From NCBI RefSeq assembly GCF_902788255.1, contig NZ_CADAJR010000004.1:16556-80555 (forward strand): DNA of 64,000 nucleotides. The letters are read 5' to 3'. The notes under the pieces are model-generated. The model was not told where the DNA came from. It saw only the letters and a list, made by a program, of their open reading frames with translations, and did not search any database. The translations under genes and the position numbers were made by a program. Each line of letters opens with the position of its first letter. Position 1 is the first letter of the stretch. Below are positions 54,586 to 63,594 of this stretch, in pieces. This DNA is from an uncultured Methanobrevibacter sp. Lineage in GTDB: Archaea; Methanobacteriota; Methanobacteria; Methanobacteriales; Methanobacteriaceae.

Positions 54586-55002
54586 ATGACTGATGAAAAG
54601 GATATTGAAAAATCCCCTGAAAGGATGTTGAAGTTCTTTACAAATGGAATAACCCATAACTTAATCTTATGGATTATTTCCAAGGAAACTATTCATGGTT
54701 ATGGAATCATGAAGAGACTAGAGGATTTCTTCAGCTTTGAAGGAGGAAAATGTGAAGTAAATATTAACTCCAGTAAGATATATCCGATCCTGTCCAAGAT
54801 GGAGAAAAAGGGATTGATTGCTGGTGAATGGAAAGTCAACGAAAATAACAAGAGGGTCAAATATTATTCAACAACCGATGATGGAGAAATGGTTTTGGAA
54901 AATATTCGAAATCATATGGCTTCAATTCTAACCAATCCATCATGGATAGATTATATTGAAGATTTGACCGGCAGGGAGATTAACAATGAAAAACGCAATT
55001 GA
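54586..55002 (+). CDS. PadR-family transcriptional regulator
   Basis: A 138-residue PadR repressor with a winged helix in LWIISKETIHGYGIMKRLEDFF, INSSKIYPILSKMEKKGLIAGEWKV, and KRVKYYSTTDDGEMVLENI, plus a short C-terminal dimerisation helix. It overlaps the ABC ATPase gene by 17 bases and presumably represses the operon until it binds a drug or cell-envelope signal. The inducer is unknown. Confidence 0.88.
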   Translation: MTDEKDIEKSPERMLKFFTNGITHNLILWIISKETIHGYGIMKRLEDFFSFEGGKCEVNINSSKIYPILSKMEKKGLIAGEWKVNENNKRVKYYSTTDDGEMVLENIRNHMASILTNPSWIDYIEDLTGREINNEKRN

Positions 55003-56029
55003 GACTGAAAATCTTACAAAAGTTTACAACAACAACTTTACAGCTGTTAACTCTCTTAACTTGGAAATTCCAGAAAAAAGTATTTTTGGAATGCTGGGTC
55101 CTAATGGAGCTGGAAAGACAACTACCATCAAGATGCTGACATGTCTGATTCAGCCGACCTCAGGTCGTGCCACCGTTGGAGGCTATGATGTTCAAAAGAA
55201 TCCCGATGAGGTGAGAAACCTCCTTGGTATGGTTCCCCAACAGGTAAGCCTTTACAAGGACCTGACCGTCATGGAAAACTCCCAGTTATGTGCGGATTAT
55301 TATGGAATCCCAAAGGATGAACGTGACTCACGCATCGAGGATTTGATGGAACTGGTGGACATCGAATACGCACGTGACAAAAGGGTGGGACAGCTTTCAG
55401 GCGGACAAAAGCAGAAGGCTTCACTTGTGGCCAGTCTTGTTCACAGGCCTGACATCCTGTTTTTGGATGAGCCTACAATCGGGCTTGATCCGACAACCAA
55501 ACGTACATTATGGGATTTGATTAGAGAGTTAAACGACAACGGACATACAATAATTCTGTGTTCTCATGACATGCATGAGGTTGACATGCTCTGTGATAAT
55601 GTCGGAATCATCAATACAGGTAACCTCGTTGCCTATGATACACCGCAGGGTCTTAAGGATTCTCTTTTGGAGGAAAACAAAAGGGAATTGACAGATGCAT
55701 TGTCCCAGATTCACTCTGAAAATGACAAGTCTTCTTCAGATAATCTGGAAAAGTTAAGCTTAAGGAAAATGTCATTTCTGCTTCAAAATCAGGATGAGGC
55801 TATTGTTTCAAAAATCAGAGAAAATGACAATGTCAATGATGTGGAAGTGGCAAAAAATGGCCGTATCAATTTGAGGATAGATGCCTTTGATGACATGGCG
55901 GTTCATAGTGTTTTAAATGACGTCATTTCAGAGGGAGGTATCATAAAATCAGTTTACACTGAAGAACCTTCCCTAGAGGATGTTTTTATAAAGGCTACAG
56001 CGGAGGTGGATGAAGATGCTAGAGCTTAA
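54986..56029 (+). CDS. ABC-2 type transporter ATP-binding protein
   Basis: A 347-residue ATPase. It has Walker A GPNGAGKTTTIKML, Q-loop MVPQQVSLYKDLTV, signature QLSGGQKQKASLVASL, Walker B ILFLDEPTIGLDP, and H-loop LCSHDMHEVD. About 120 residues after the ATPase core form a C-terminal domain as in DrrA-type exporters. With the permease it makes an exporter. It overlaps padR at its start and the permease at its end. Confidence 0.93.
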   Translation: MKNAIETENLTKVYNNNFTAVNSLNLEIPEKSIFGMLGPNGAGKTTTIKMLTCLIQPTSGRATVGGYDVQKNPDEVRNLLGMVPQQVSLYKDLTVMENSQLCADYYGIPKDERDSRIEDLMELVDIEYARDKRVGQLSGGQKQKASLVASLVHRPDILFLDEPTIGLDPTTKRTLWDLIRELNDNGHTIILCSHDMHEVDMLCDNVGIINTGNLVAYDTPQGLKDSLLEENKRELTDALSQIHSENDKSSSDNLEKLSLRKMSFLLQNQDEAIVSKIRENDNVNDVEVAKNGRINLRIDAFDDMAVHSVLNDVISEGGIIKSVYTEEPSLEDVFIKATAEVDEDARA

Positions 56030-57170
56030 TAAGTTTTGGTGGATGATTAAAAAGGAACTGATTTCACTTAAAAGGCACCCTGGTCGTCTTGTTTCAATCA
56101 TCGCATTCCCGATAATAATGATTCTGCTCTTTGGTTATGGTATGGGAGGAGAGATGACCGACCTGCCGATTCTTGTCGTTTCCCAGTCTCATGGGGACCT
56201 CACCGACCTGACCCTGGACACCATCAAGAGCACTGAAACATATAAGGTGGTTGAGGTAATTGATGATCTTGACGAGGGAAAGGAGCGTGTCGATTCTGGT
56301 GAAGTCAAGGCAGCAATAATTCTTCCTTCGGATTATGACGAGAATTCCTCGCAGCAGAAATCGGTGACACTGTATCTGGACTCATCCGATCAGATGGCAT
56401 CACAGATTCTTGCATCCTCAACTGAAGGAATTTTCTACAGGCTGTCAAATGTGGTCGCTTCACAGACAAGCGTATCAACCCAGAATGCGGACATCGAGCC
56501 GTCAATTATCCACTCTTTAAGCAACTTCAAGGATGACATAAGTCTGCATATCAACAGAATCTACGGCAACATCAAATACATCGACTTTTTGGTGCCTGCG
56601 GTTTTGGGTATGACCATCATGTTCAGCTGTATGATGGGTATGGGCGCAACAATAGCCGGTGAGCGTGAAACAGGTGAGCTTGCAAGGCTATTCATGACTC
56701 CTACTTCAGTTGCCACAGTTATCGGCGGTAAAATTGCAGCAAAACTATTGATTGAATTGCTAAGGGCGTTGATATTGATTGTAATGGCCATTCTGCTATT
56801 CAACGTAAGTATCAAGGGAGGCATACTGCAGACGTTCATCGTTCTTGTAATAGGGGCCCTGTGTTTCGTTTCATTTGGTATATTCTTCTCAGCAAGAACC
56901 TCCACCCAGGAGGATTACGCCCAGATTGTCATGCCGTTTTCAATGCCGATGATGTTTGTATCAGGCGTATTCTATCCGATAGAAACAATGCCTTGGATTT
57001 TACAGAAACTTGCATACATTTTCCCTCTGACCTATCTCAATGATGCAATGAGGGGTGTCATGCTCAAGGGTCAAAGTCTGGGGGACGTCTGGTTAGATCT
57101 TGTAATACTTTTAGGTTTTGCACTTCTCTTCTTTATCATAGGTGTAAAACGATTCAATAGGGATGTATAG
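56016..57170 (+). CDS. ABC-2 type transporter permease
   Basis: A 384-residue DrrB/YhhJ-like permease. One N-terminal helix (PGRLVSIIAFPIIMILLFGYG), a large extracellular domain (about 40-200), and five C-terminal helices (MTIMFSCMMGMGATIAGERETGELARLFMTP is the conserved ABC-2 motif) are visible. The start is the ATG at 56016, seven bases after GGAGGTG. It forms the exporter with the preceding ATPase. The substrate is unknown, possibly a cell-envelope or drug molecule. Confidence 0.9.
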   Translation: MLELNKFWWMIKKELISLKRHPGRLVSIIAFPIIMILLFGYGMGGEMTDLPILVVSQSHGDLTDLTLDTIKSTETYKVVEVIDDLDEGKERVDSGEVKAAIILPSDYDENSSQQKSVTLYLDSSDQMASQILASSTEGIFYRLSNVVASQTSVSTQNADIEPSIIHSLSNFKDDISLHINRIYGNIKYIDFLVPAVLGMTIMFSCMMGMGATIAGERETGELARLFMTPTSVATVIGGKIAAKLLIELLRALILIVMAILLFNVSIKGGILQTFIVLVIGALCFVSFGIFFSARTSTQEDYAQIVMPFSMPMMFVSGVFYPIETMPWILQKLAYIFPLTYLNDAMRGVMLKGQSLGDVWLDLVILLGFALLFFIIGVKRFNRDV

Positions 57171-57181
57171 GAGGTTTTCAA

Positions 57182-58384
57182 ATGAATAAAAACATATTTA
57201 TCTTATTTATCATAGCAATTTTGTGCTTAAGTCCCGTTGCAGCGGCAAACTGGGATTCATTTGCAGGCGGAATTGATCATAATGCATACAGGGACGAAGG
57301 TTCGGACTTTGTAACAAATCTCTGGACATTCAACATGGAATCTCCTGTCCATTCATCCCCTGCAATTTACAAGGACTATATTTATGTAGTTTCTGAAAAT
57401 GGAATATTGAAGGCAATCGACATGGAAAACGGTCAGGAAGAATGGAAACTGGATTTGGAATCATCTACCAACTCTTCACCGATTGTTCACAAGAACAAGT
57501 TATATATCGGATGTGATGAGGGGCTTAAAATAGTCAACATCAACTCCCACAAGGTCATAAAGGAATTTGACTGTGACAATGTTGCCTCAACACCGTTCTT
57601 CTATGAGGATGTGGCTTACTTCGGAAGTGATGACGGACACCTCTATGGTGTAAATGAGGATGGCAAGAAGGAATTCGACAAGAAACTGGACGGTGAACTT
57701 AAGACCTCTCCTATTGTTGTGGATGATACAATCTATATAGGTTCCACCAACGGTAAGCTATACAGTATCGGCACCGACAAGAGCAACAACTGGGAATTCA
57801 CTGCCGGTGATGAGATCTTGTCTTCCCCTGCATACGTTAACGAGACAGTAATTTTTGCATCCAATGACGGTTCAATATACTGTTTGAACGAATCCGAGGG
57901 GGATGTTGTATGGAAGGAGGACTTGAAAAACAAGGTTATCTCCTCACCGACCATCGATGAACACGACTACAATGTGTTCATAGGTTCTGATGATGGTAAC
58001 TTCACATGCCTCGATATCCGTGACGGAACAATCAAATGGGGTCATCATACCGGTGACAAGATACAGTCAACCGCAGCCCTTAAGGATAATATGGTTGCAT
58101 TCGGATGTAACAACGGATACCTTTATGTGCTGAATAAATACACCGGTGATGAGGTGTTCACCTACAATCCGGGAACAGTCCTTTTCAACTCAGCCATTAC
58201 ATCCTCACCGGTGATAAACGGCAACAGCCTTTTCTTCGGTGACGATTCAGGACATGTCTATTCAATAAACATCGAAAAGCATGAGGTTCCGGGTTCAACA
58301 CAAATGTTTTACTCAATTGCGGTATTGATTATCGTTATTATCGTGGTTTTGGTTGTTGTTCGCAAAGTAAAGGGTAGAAAATAA
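57182..58384 (+). CDS. membrane-anchored PQQ-like beta-propeller protein
   Basis: A 400-residue protein with a signal peptide (residues 1-22), about seven propeller blades (repeats such as SSPAIYKDYIYVVSENGILKAIDMENGQEEWKL), and a C-terminal membrane helix (AVLIIVIIVVLVVV) with a basic tail. It resembles BamB/PQQ-binding-like WD-type proteins and probably presents an extracellular scaffold. It lies 11 bases after the ABC permease, so may assist the exporter or its cargo. A terminator follows. Confidence 0.82.
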   Translation: MNKNIFILFIIAILCLSPVAAANWDSFAGGIDHNAYRDEGSDFVTNLWTFNMESPVHSSPAIYKDYIYVVSENGILKAIDMENGQEEWKLDLESSTNSSPIVHKNKLYIGCDEGLKIVNINSHKVIKEFDCDNVASTPFFYEDVAYFGSDDGHLYGVNEDGKKEFDKKLDGELKTSPIVVDDTIYIGSTNGKLYSIGTDKSNNWEFTAGDEILSSPAYVNETVIFASNDGSIYCLNESEGDVVWKEDLKNKVISSPTIDEHDYNVFIGSDDGNFTCLDIRDGTIKWGHHTGDKIQSTAALKDNMVAFGCNNGYLYVLNKYTGDEVFTYNPGTVLFNSAITSSPVINGNSLFFGDDSGHVYSINIEKHEVPGSTQMFYSIAVLIIVIIVVLVVVRKVKGRK

Positions 58385-58412
58385 CTTTCTATCCTCCAAT
58401 TCTTTTTTTTAA
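58372..58412 (+). terminator. terminator of the padR-ABC operon
   Basis: GGGTAGAAA pairs with TTTCTATCC (58372-58380 with 58386-58394; one G-U pair) around ATAAC, followed by a TTTTTTTT tract. Confidence 0.65.
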
Positions 58413-58464
58413 ATACTTTTATATGTTTGAATTTTTAAATTATATTTGTTTAAGGTGAAGTTCA

Positions 58465-59997
58465 ATGTTAGACAATATCGAAATAATCAAGAAGGAAAGT
58501 ATGAATCTTGCCGATAAGATTTATATCTTTGACACAACTCTGCGTGACGGTGAACAGACCCCCGGAGTTGCACTTACAGTAGATGAAAAAATACAGATTG
58601 CCCAAAAACTCAACAACCTTGGAGTGGACAAAATCGAAGTCGGTTTTCCTGCTTCATCAAAAGGTGAAATCAAATCAGCCAAAAAAATAGGCGAGCTGGA
58701 TTTGGATTCCACTTTGGTCGGTCTTTCAAGATCATTGAAGTCCGATGTTGATGCGGTTTTGGATGCTGATTTGGAATATATTCACACATTCATTGGAACT
58801 TCACCGTTGCATCGTGATTATAAGCTTAAAATGTCAAAGTCTGAAATCATCAGTAAGGCAACTGAAACTATCGAATATGCAAAGGACCATGGCCTGACAG
58901 TCGAGTTTTCAGCTGAAGACGCAACAAGAACCGAGAGGAATTTTCTTTTTGACGTGTTTTCACAAGCGGTCAGCTCAGGCGTTGACTTTTTGGATATTCC
59001 TGATACGGTCGGTATTCTGACACCTATCATGACCCGTGAGCTAATAACCGACATTAAGGATAATTTCAATGTGCCGATAAGTGTTCATTTCCATAATGAT
59101 TTCGGTTTGGCTACAGCCAATACCTTAACAGCCATTGAGTGCGGTGCCAATCAGGCTCACGTTACAGTCAACGGATTGGGTGAAAGGACCGGTAACTGTT
59201 CTTTGGAAGAACTTGTAATGACACTTAAGGCTTCATATGGAATAGATTTAGGTTTGGACACTACCAGATTATACAGTTTATCAACTTTGGTCGGTCGTTT
59301 GACCGGTGTGAAGATGCCTGTCAACAAGCCGATTGTTGGGGATAATGCATTTGCACATGAATCAGGAATTCATGTTCATGGCATCCTCAACAATTCAGCC
59401 ACCTACGAGCCGATGTCACCTGAAATGGTCGGGCATTCAAGGCGTATCGTATTGGGTAAACACACCGGCGCTAATGCTTTGAAGTCAAAATTGAAGGAGT
59501 ACCATATTGACCTTGATGAGGGTCAATTCTATAAGGTTTTCAATGAAATCAAGGCATTGGGTGACAGTGGAAAGTGTGTTACCGATGATGATTTGATAGC
59601 TATTGCAATTACCGAACTCGGATCTGCTAAGGAAACTCCGATAGTCCTTAAGGGATTAAGCATTTCCATGGGTGCCAACGTTTCACCTACAGCCACAGTC
59701 AAACTGGAAATCGATGGAGTTGAAAAGGAAAAGGCAAATACCGGAGTCGGACCTATTGATGCTGCCATTGGTGCTGTTCGTGAACTTGTCCAGGACACTA
59801 TGCATATAGAACTTGAAGAATATAATCTTGAAGCTATCACAGGCGGTACCGACGCTTTGGCAGAGGTTTTTGTGATTACTTCAGACGCCGATGGAAACAA
59901 GTCTACAGGTAGGTCAACCAATCAGGACATTGTAATGGCAAGTATCATGGCGGTTTTGGACTCAATGAATAAACTGTTATTGATTAAAAGAGCATAA
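58465..59997 (+). CDS. leuA: 2-isopropylmalate synthase
   Basis: A 510-residue DRE-TIM enzyme: [14 protein letters not shown] (catalytic Arg/Asp), [26 protein letters not shown] (metal His), [15 protein letters not shown] and GIHVHGIL. The C-terminal LeuA dimerisation/feedback domain ([21 protein letters not shown]) is present. That length fits IPMS rather than the shorter homocitrate synthase AksA; citramalate synthase is a less likely alternative. The ATG at 58465 follows AAGGTGA. With leuCDB at 7.6-10.3 kb most of the leucine pathway is in this window. Confidence 0.87.
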   Translation: MLDNIEIIKKESMNLADKIYIFDTTLRDGEQTPGVALTVDEKIQIAQKLNNLGVDKIEVGFPASSKGEIKSAKKIGELDLDSTLVGLSRSLKSDVDAVLDADLEYIHTFIGTSPLHRDYKLKMSKSEIISKATETIEYAKDHGLTVEFSAEDATRTERNFLFDVFSQAVSSGVDFLDIPDTVGILTPIMTRELITDIKDNFNVPISVHFHNDFGLATANTLTAIECGANQAHVTVNGLGERTGNCSLEELVMTLKASYGIDLGLDTTRLYSLSTLVGRLTGVKMPVNKPIVGDNAFAHESGIHVHGILNNSATYEPMSPEMVGHSRRIVLGKHTGANALKSKLKEYHIDLDEGQFYKVFNEIKALGDSGKCVTDDDLIAIAITELGSAKETPIVLKGLSISMGANVSPTATVKLEIDGVEKEKANTGVGPIDAAIGAVRELVQDTMHIELEEYNLEAITGGTDALAEVFVITSDADGNKSTGRSTNQDIVMASIMAVLDSMNKLLLIKRA

Positions 59998-60198
59998 TTT
60001 TTAATTATTCTTTAACTTTTTTTATTTTTTTTTATATATTCTTTTAAATTATTTTTTTTGTTTATTTATAATTTTTATTTTTTTTTCTTTCTTCTAAATT
60101 TTTTTTCAACTTTTATTTTATTGTTTAAATTTACTTTATTAAAATTATGTAAAATTTTATATACATTGATTTTCAAATGTTATATTGGTGAGTTTAAT

Positions 60199-60474
60199 AT
60201 GGAAAATAATACAATTTTTGTAGGTAGCAAACCGGTCATGAATTATGTTTTAGCAGTTGTTACACAATTTAATGAAGGCTCAGACAGTGTTCTTTTAAGA
60301 GCAAGGGGAAAGGCTATTAGTCGTGCTGTCGATGCTGCTGAAATTGTAAGAAATAGGTTTGTTCCTGAAGCAGACGTTACAGACATTCAAATTTCTACAG
60401 AAGAAATCGAAAACTTCAACAACGAAAAAACTAATGTTTCTATTATAGAAATTTTAATTGAAAAGAAAGAATAA
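60199..60474 (+). CDS. albA: Alba DNA/RNA-binding protein
   Basis: A 91-residue Alba: [51 protein letters not shown], with the KPVMNYV and [10 protein letters not shown] nucleic-acid-binding motifs. The start at 60199 is chosen because Alba begins here; TTTATATA at 60156-60163 would start transcription about 15 bases before the ATG, and GGTGAG is the ribosome site. It probably binds chromosomal DNA or RNA as a dimer. Confidence 0.95.
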   Translation: MENNTIFVGSKPVMNYVLAVVTQFNEGSDSVLLRARGKAISRAVDAAEIVRNRFVPEADVTDIQISTEEIENFNNEKTNVSIIEILIEKKE

Positions 60475-60479
60475 CCTTT

Positions 60480-61139
60480 TCATTCAAATTTCTTTAAAAC
60501 TCTACGTTCAAAAAGGTACTTTGACAGCAGAATGTTGTTTGTACCTTTTCCATGAGCCTCTACTTTTCCTTTTTTTATAGATTTCAAAACGCTATCTATA
60601 TCTTTTTCACAATCGATTAGACTGTAGCAGTCACCCACAAATTCCCAGTAATGTGCATCACTTGCACCTAATGTTGGAATATTTTCAGTTTTTGCTAAAT
60701 ATTTTGCTCGATTGTTACAATATCCTAGTATGAATCTTGCATTTTTTGTTTCTATAGCATCTATTTTTAGCTCATTATGGTCAATTTTGCAAAGAAGGCC
60801 ATGCCTGTAAAAGCAGTACGGATGAGGGATTATTGCAAGACCACCTAAATCATGAATTCTGTCTATTGTATCTTGAGGTGATAGGTCACGAGGTATATTT
60901 TCCTCACACCCAAAACCAAGGATATGGCCTAGTGATGAAGAAACTTCTATTGATGGAATTGCCAATATATCTGTGCCTTTGGTTTTTTGGTAAACTTCAT
61001 TATATGCATCTGCATTATTGTGATCACTTATTGCAAGGATGTCTATATTTTCCCTTCTTGCAACCCTTAGGATGTCATCGATTTTTGAACTAGAGTCTGG
61101 TGAATACTCGCTGTGAATATGGGAATCCATCTTAAACAT
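60480..61139 (-). CDS. PHP-domain phosphoesterase
   Basis: A 219-residue PHP-family metalloenzyme. Metal ligands are in MDSHIHSEYSPDSS, AISDHNNADAY, IPSIEVSSSLGHILGFGCEE, AIIPHPYC and LGASDAHYWEF. Related proteins cut phosphate esters of nucleotides. The substrate here cannot be given. It lies two bases after the DUF1786 gene on the same strand, suggesting an operon. Confidence 0.85.
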   Translation of the reverse strand: MFKMDSHIHSEYSPDSSSKIDDILRVARRENIDILAISDHNNADAYNEVYQKTKGTDILAIPSIEVSSSLGHILGFGCEENIPRDLSPQDTIDRIHDLGGLAIIPHPYCFYRHGLLCKIDHNELKIDAIETKNARFILGYCNNRAKYLAKTENIPTLGASDAHYWEFVGDCYSLIDCEKDIDSVLKSIKKGKVEAHGKGTNNILLSKYLFERRVLKKFE

Positions 61140-61140
61140 A

Positions 61141-62172
61141 TTATCTGTCCTGTATTGTTTTTATTAGCCCTACGGTTCCGGTCATCATAACGTCCCCTCC
61201 GGGAGCCGCATGATGCCAATCCAGATTTGTCTTTTCAATCAGTTCCCTTTTAGGTCCGCTTACTATAACCTTTTCCAGTTCTGATATAGGATTCAATACG
61301 TGGGCACCGTGGCCGTGGTCATTGTAGACCTCCTCATGTGTAATCTCTCCTGAGGCTAGCCTTTTGATATATCTTTCAAGGGACTCTCCTGTCAGGCTAG
61401 ATGTGTGGTGTTCAAAGACCCCTTGGATTTTGCCGTTTTCTATTGATGCTGCTGTGGTATGTCCGTTTCCAATGTCGATTACAATGAAACTGTTGAGCTT
61501 TGATGCGACTTCGTCATAGCACATTCCGGCTATTGAAGCGAATTTGGTATCCATTACAAGCGGTATGACTTCTATTCCTTCACCTTCAACCTGTCGTCTT
61601 ACGGCATTCATTCTTGTAAAGTATTCTGGAATCTCATCTATAAATCCGAACTCCAGCGGGGTGATAGGTTCCGATACTTTTTCACGTATCTTTTCAAACC
61701 TGAAGTCCCTGTCGCCCATGTTTTCATTGTAGCCGTGATCCTGTACCGCAATTGCAATCTTGTCGAAGTCAAACTCAAGATCATATCCAAGTAGGAATTC
61801 AGAGAGTTTTGTTATGTCTATGTCTCCCAGTGCTATTTTGGTGTAGCTGTCATAGTCTTCATCAGCATCGGCAATTTTTATTCCAAATGACTCAACCTGT
61901 TTTATGTCGTCACGAATTGTTTTAGCGCATGTTGGCTCCATAACCACGTCATATCCCTTTTCCATATGTTCCAGAATTGTATTTTTAATCTTTCCTCCGC
62001 CCATTATCTCTCCGGTAAAGTAGATATCGTTTTCAGTTTCCCTTATCCTCTGTGAGATGAATAAGTGCGGGGAGGGAAGAACTAGTTTGATTGAGTTTTC
62101 GAGTTCCTTTTCTGTATCATAAATCATTATGTCCTGGGTTCCGGTTCCAACATCTATAGCTAAAATTCTCAT
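61141..62172 (-). CDS. DUF1786 family protein (actin/HSP70-like ATPase fold)
   Basis: A 343-residue protein with N-terminal AIDVGTGTQDIMIYD and a later FIVIDIGNGHTTAASIENG, the two phosphate-binding loops of the actin/hexokinase fold. It also has TGEIMGGGKIKNT and HHAAPGGDVMMTGTVGL, typical of the DUF1786 family, whose function is unknown. It is divergent from trpB2 across a 91-base promoter region. A PHP gene follows. Confidence 0.78.
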   Translation of the reverse strand: MRILAIDVGTGTQDIMIYDTEKELENSIKLVLPSPHLFISQRIRETENDIYFTGEIMGGGKIKNTILEHMEKGYDVVMEPTCAKTIRDDIKQVESFGIKIADADEDYDSYTKIALGDIDITKLSEFLLGYDLEFDFDKIAIAVQDHGYNENMGDRDFRFEKIREKVSEPITPLEFGFIDEIPEYFTRMNAVRRQVEGEGIEVIPLVMDTKFASIAGMCYDEVASKLNSFIVIDIGNGHTTAASIENGKIQGVFEHHTSSLTGESLERYIKRLASGEITHEEVYNDHGHGAHVLNPISELEKVIVSGPKRELIEKTNLDWHHAAPGGDVMMTGTVGLIKTIQDR

Positions 62173-62209
62173 GATTTTTAATTGTCTTTTATAATATTAA
62201 TAATTAAAG

Positions 62210-62245
62210 TGTACATTTTTGTACAACAAAGTTTTAAATAGTACA
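62210..62245 (+). promoter_or_regulatory. TRP boxes and TATA box of trpB2
   Basis: Two perfect TGTACA boxes (62210-62215 and 62220-62225) and one half-match AGTACA (62240-62245) flank the TATA-like TTTTAAATA (62232-62240). TGTACA is the TRP box bound by the methanogen repressor TrpY, which is known to control trpB2 in Methanothermobacter. Transcription would start close to the ATG at 62264, so the message is probably leaderless. Confidence 0.72.
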
Positions 62246-62263
62246 TTTTTCATACTATTATAC

Positions 62264-63565
62264 ATGACTTACAAAATTGAATTATCATCCGAAGAAGTGC
62301 CAAAGCAATGGTACAACATGCTCGCCGATTTGCCGGTTCCTCTTCCTGCCCCTAAAAACAGTGAAGGCAAGGACCAAATCGCAGCTTTACAACTCGCATT
62401 TACAAAAGCAGGTTTGGAACAGGAATTTGCTACTGACAGATACATTAACATCCCAAAGGAAGTAAGGGAATTATATATGGAAATGGGAAGACCTTCCCCG
62501 CTGGTCAGAGCAAACAAACTGGAGGAATACCTCAACACTCCTGCAAAGATTTACTTTAAAAGGGAAGATTCCTCTCCAACAGGATCACACAAGTTAAATT
62601 CAGCTATCCCTCAGGCATACTTTGCTAAAAAGGAAGGTGTTGAAAGACTTACCACCGAAACCGGTGCTGGCCAATGGGGTACAGCTCTGTCCCTTGCATG
62701 TAACCTTTTGGGCATTGACTGTACAGTTTATATGGTAAAGGTATCATTCAACCAAAAACCTGACAGGAAAAACATAATGCACATTTATGACAGCGACATC
62801 TACGCTTCCCCAAGTGAAAACACAAAAGTGGGCCGTCAGGTATTGGCTGAAAACCCAGACCATCCTGGTTCATTGGGTGTGGCTATTTCAGAAGCCATGG
62901 AAGAGGCTCTGGAAAATGATGAGGTAAAATATTCCTTAGGTAGTGTATTGAACCATGTAATGCTTCACCAGACAGTAATCGGTCAGGAATTGAAGACACA
63001 ACTCGAAATTGCTGAAGAGGAACCTGATGTGATGATTGCATGTGCAGGTGGAGGAAGTAACCTGGCAGGATGTCTCTTCCCATTCATCAAGGACAAGATT
63101 GACGGAAACTCCGATACCCAGTTCATTGCTGTTGAGCCTAGCGCATGTCCTACCTTGACTGAAGGTACATACGATTATGACTTTGGAGATTCTAACGGTT
63201 TTACTCCTATGCTTAAGATGTTTACATTAGGCCATGACTTTGTTGCTCCATCAGTACACGCTGGTGGTTTAAGATACCATGGAATGTCACCTATCGTTTC
63301 TCTTTTAACTAAAGAGGGTTACATTGAACCTAGATCTGCTCATCAGAAGGACTGTTTCGAAGCTGGAATTACCTTTGCACGTAATCAGGGTATTGTACCT
63401 GCTCCTGAAACTACACATGCCATTAAAGTTGCAATTGATGAAGCATTGAAATGTAAACAGACTGGTGAGGAAAAAACAATTGTTTTGAACTTCTCAGGTC
63501 ACGGAATGCTTGACCTTAAAGGATATGCAAGCTATTTTGAAGGAACTATGCAAAACGCAAAATAA
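62264..63565 (+). CDS. trpB2: tryptophan synthase beta chain, TrpB2 type
   Basis: A 433-residue PLP enzyme of the TrpB2 subfamily, longer than normal TrpB (about 400). It shows GRPSPLVRANKLEEYL, the PLP lysine in PTGSHKLNSAIPQAY, TETGAGQWGTALSLA, CAGGGSNLAGCLFPF and HAGGLRYHGMSP. TrpB2 makes tryptophan from indole and serine (or phosphoserine), without a close TrpA partner. The start at 62264 begins MTYKIELSSEEVPKQW; it has no ribosome site. TRP boxes upstream point to control by tryptophan. Confidence 0.93.
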   Translation: MTYKIELSSEEVPKQWYNMLADLPVPLPAPKNSEGKDQIAALQLAFTKAGLEQEFATDRYINIPKEVRELYMEMGRPSPLVRANKLEEYLNTPAKIYFKREDSSPTGSHKLNSAIPQAYFAKKEGVERLTTETGAGQWGTALSLACNLLGIDCTVYMVKVSFNQKPDRKNIMHIYDSDIYASPSENTKVGRQVLAENPDHPGSLGVAISEAMEEALENDEVKYSLGSVLNHVMLHQTVIGQELKTQLEIAEEEPDVMIACAGGGSNLAGCLFPFIKDKIDGNSDTQFIAVEPSACPTLTEGTYDYDFGDSNGFTPMLKMFTLGHDFVAPSVHAGGLRYHGMSPIVSLLTKEGYIEPRSAHQKDCFEAGITFARNQGIVPAPETTHAIKVAIDEALKCKQTGEEKTIVLNFSGHGMLDLKGYASYFEGTMQNAK

Positions 63566-63594
63566 TCCTTCATTTATTTTTTTTAATATTTTTT

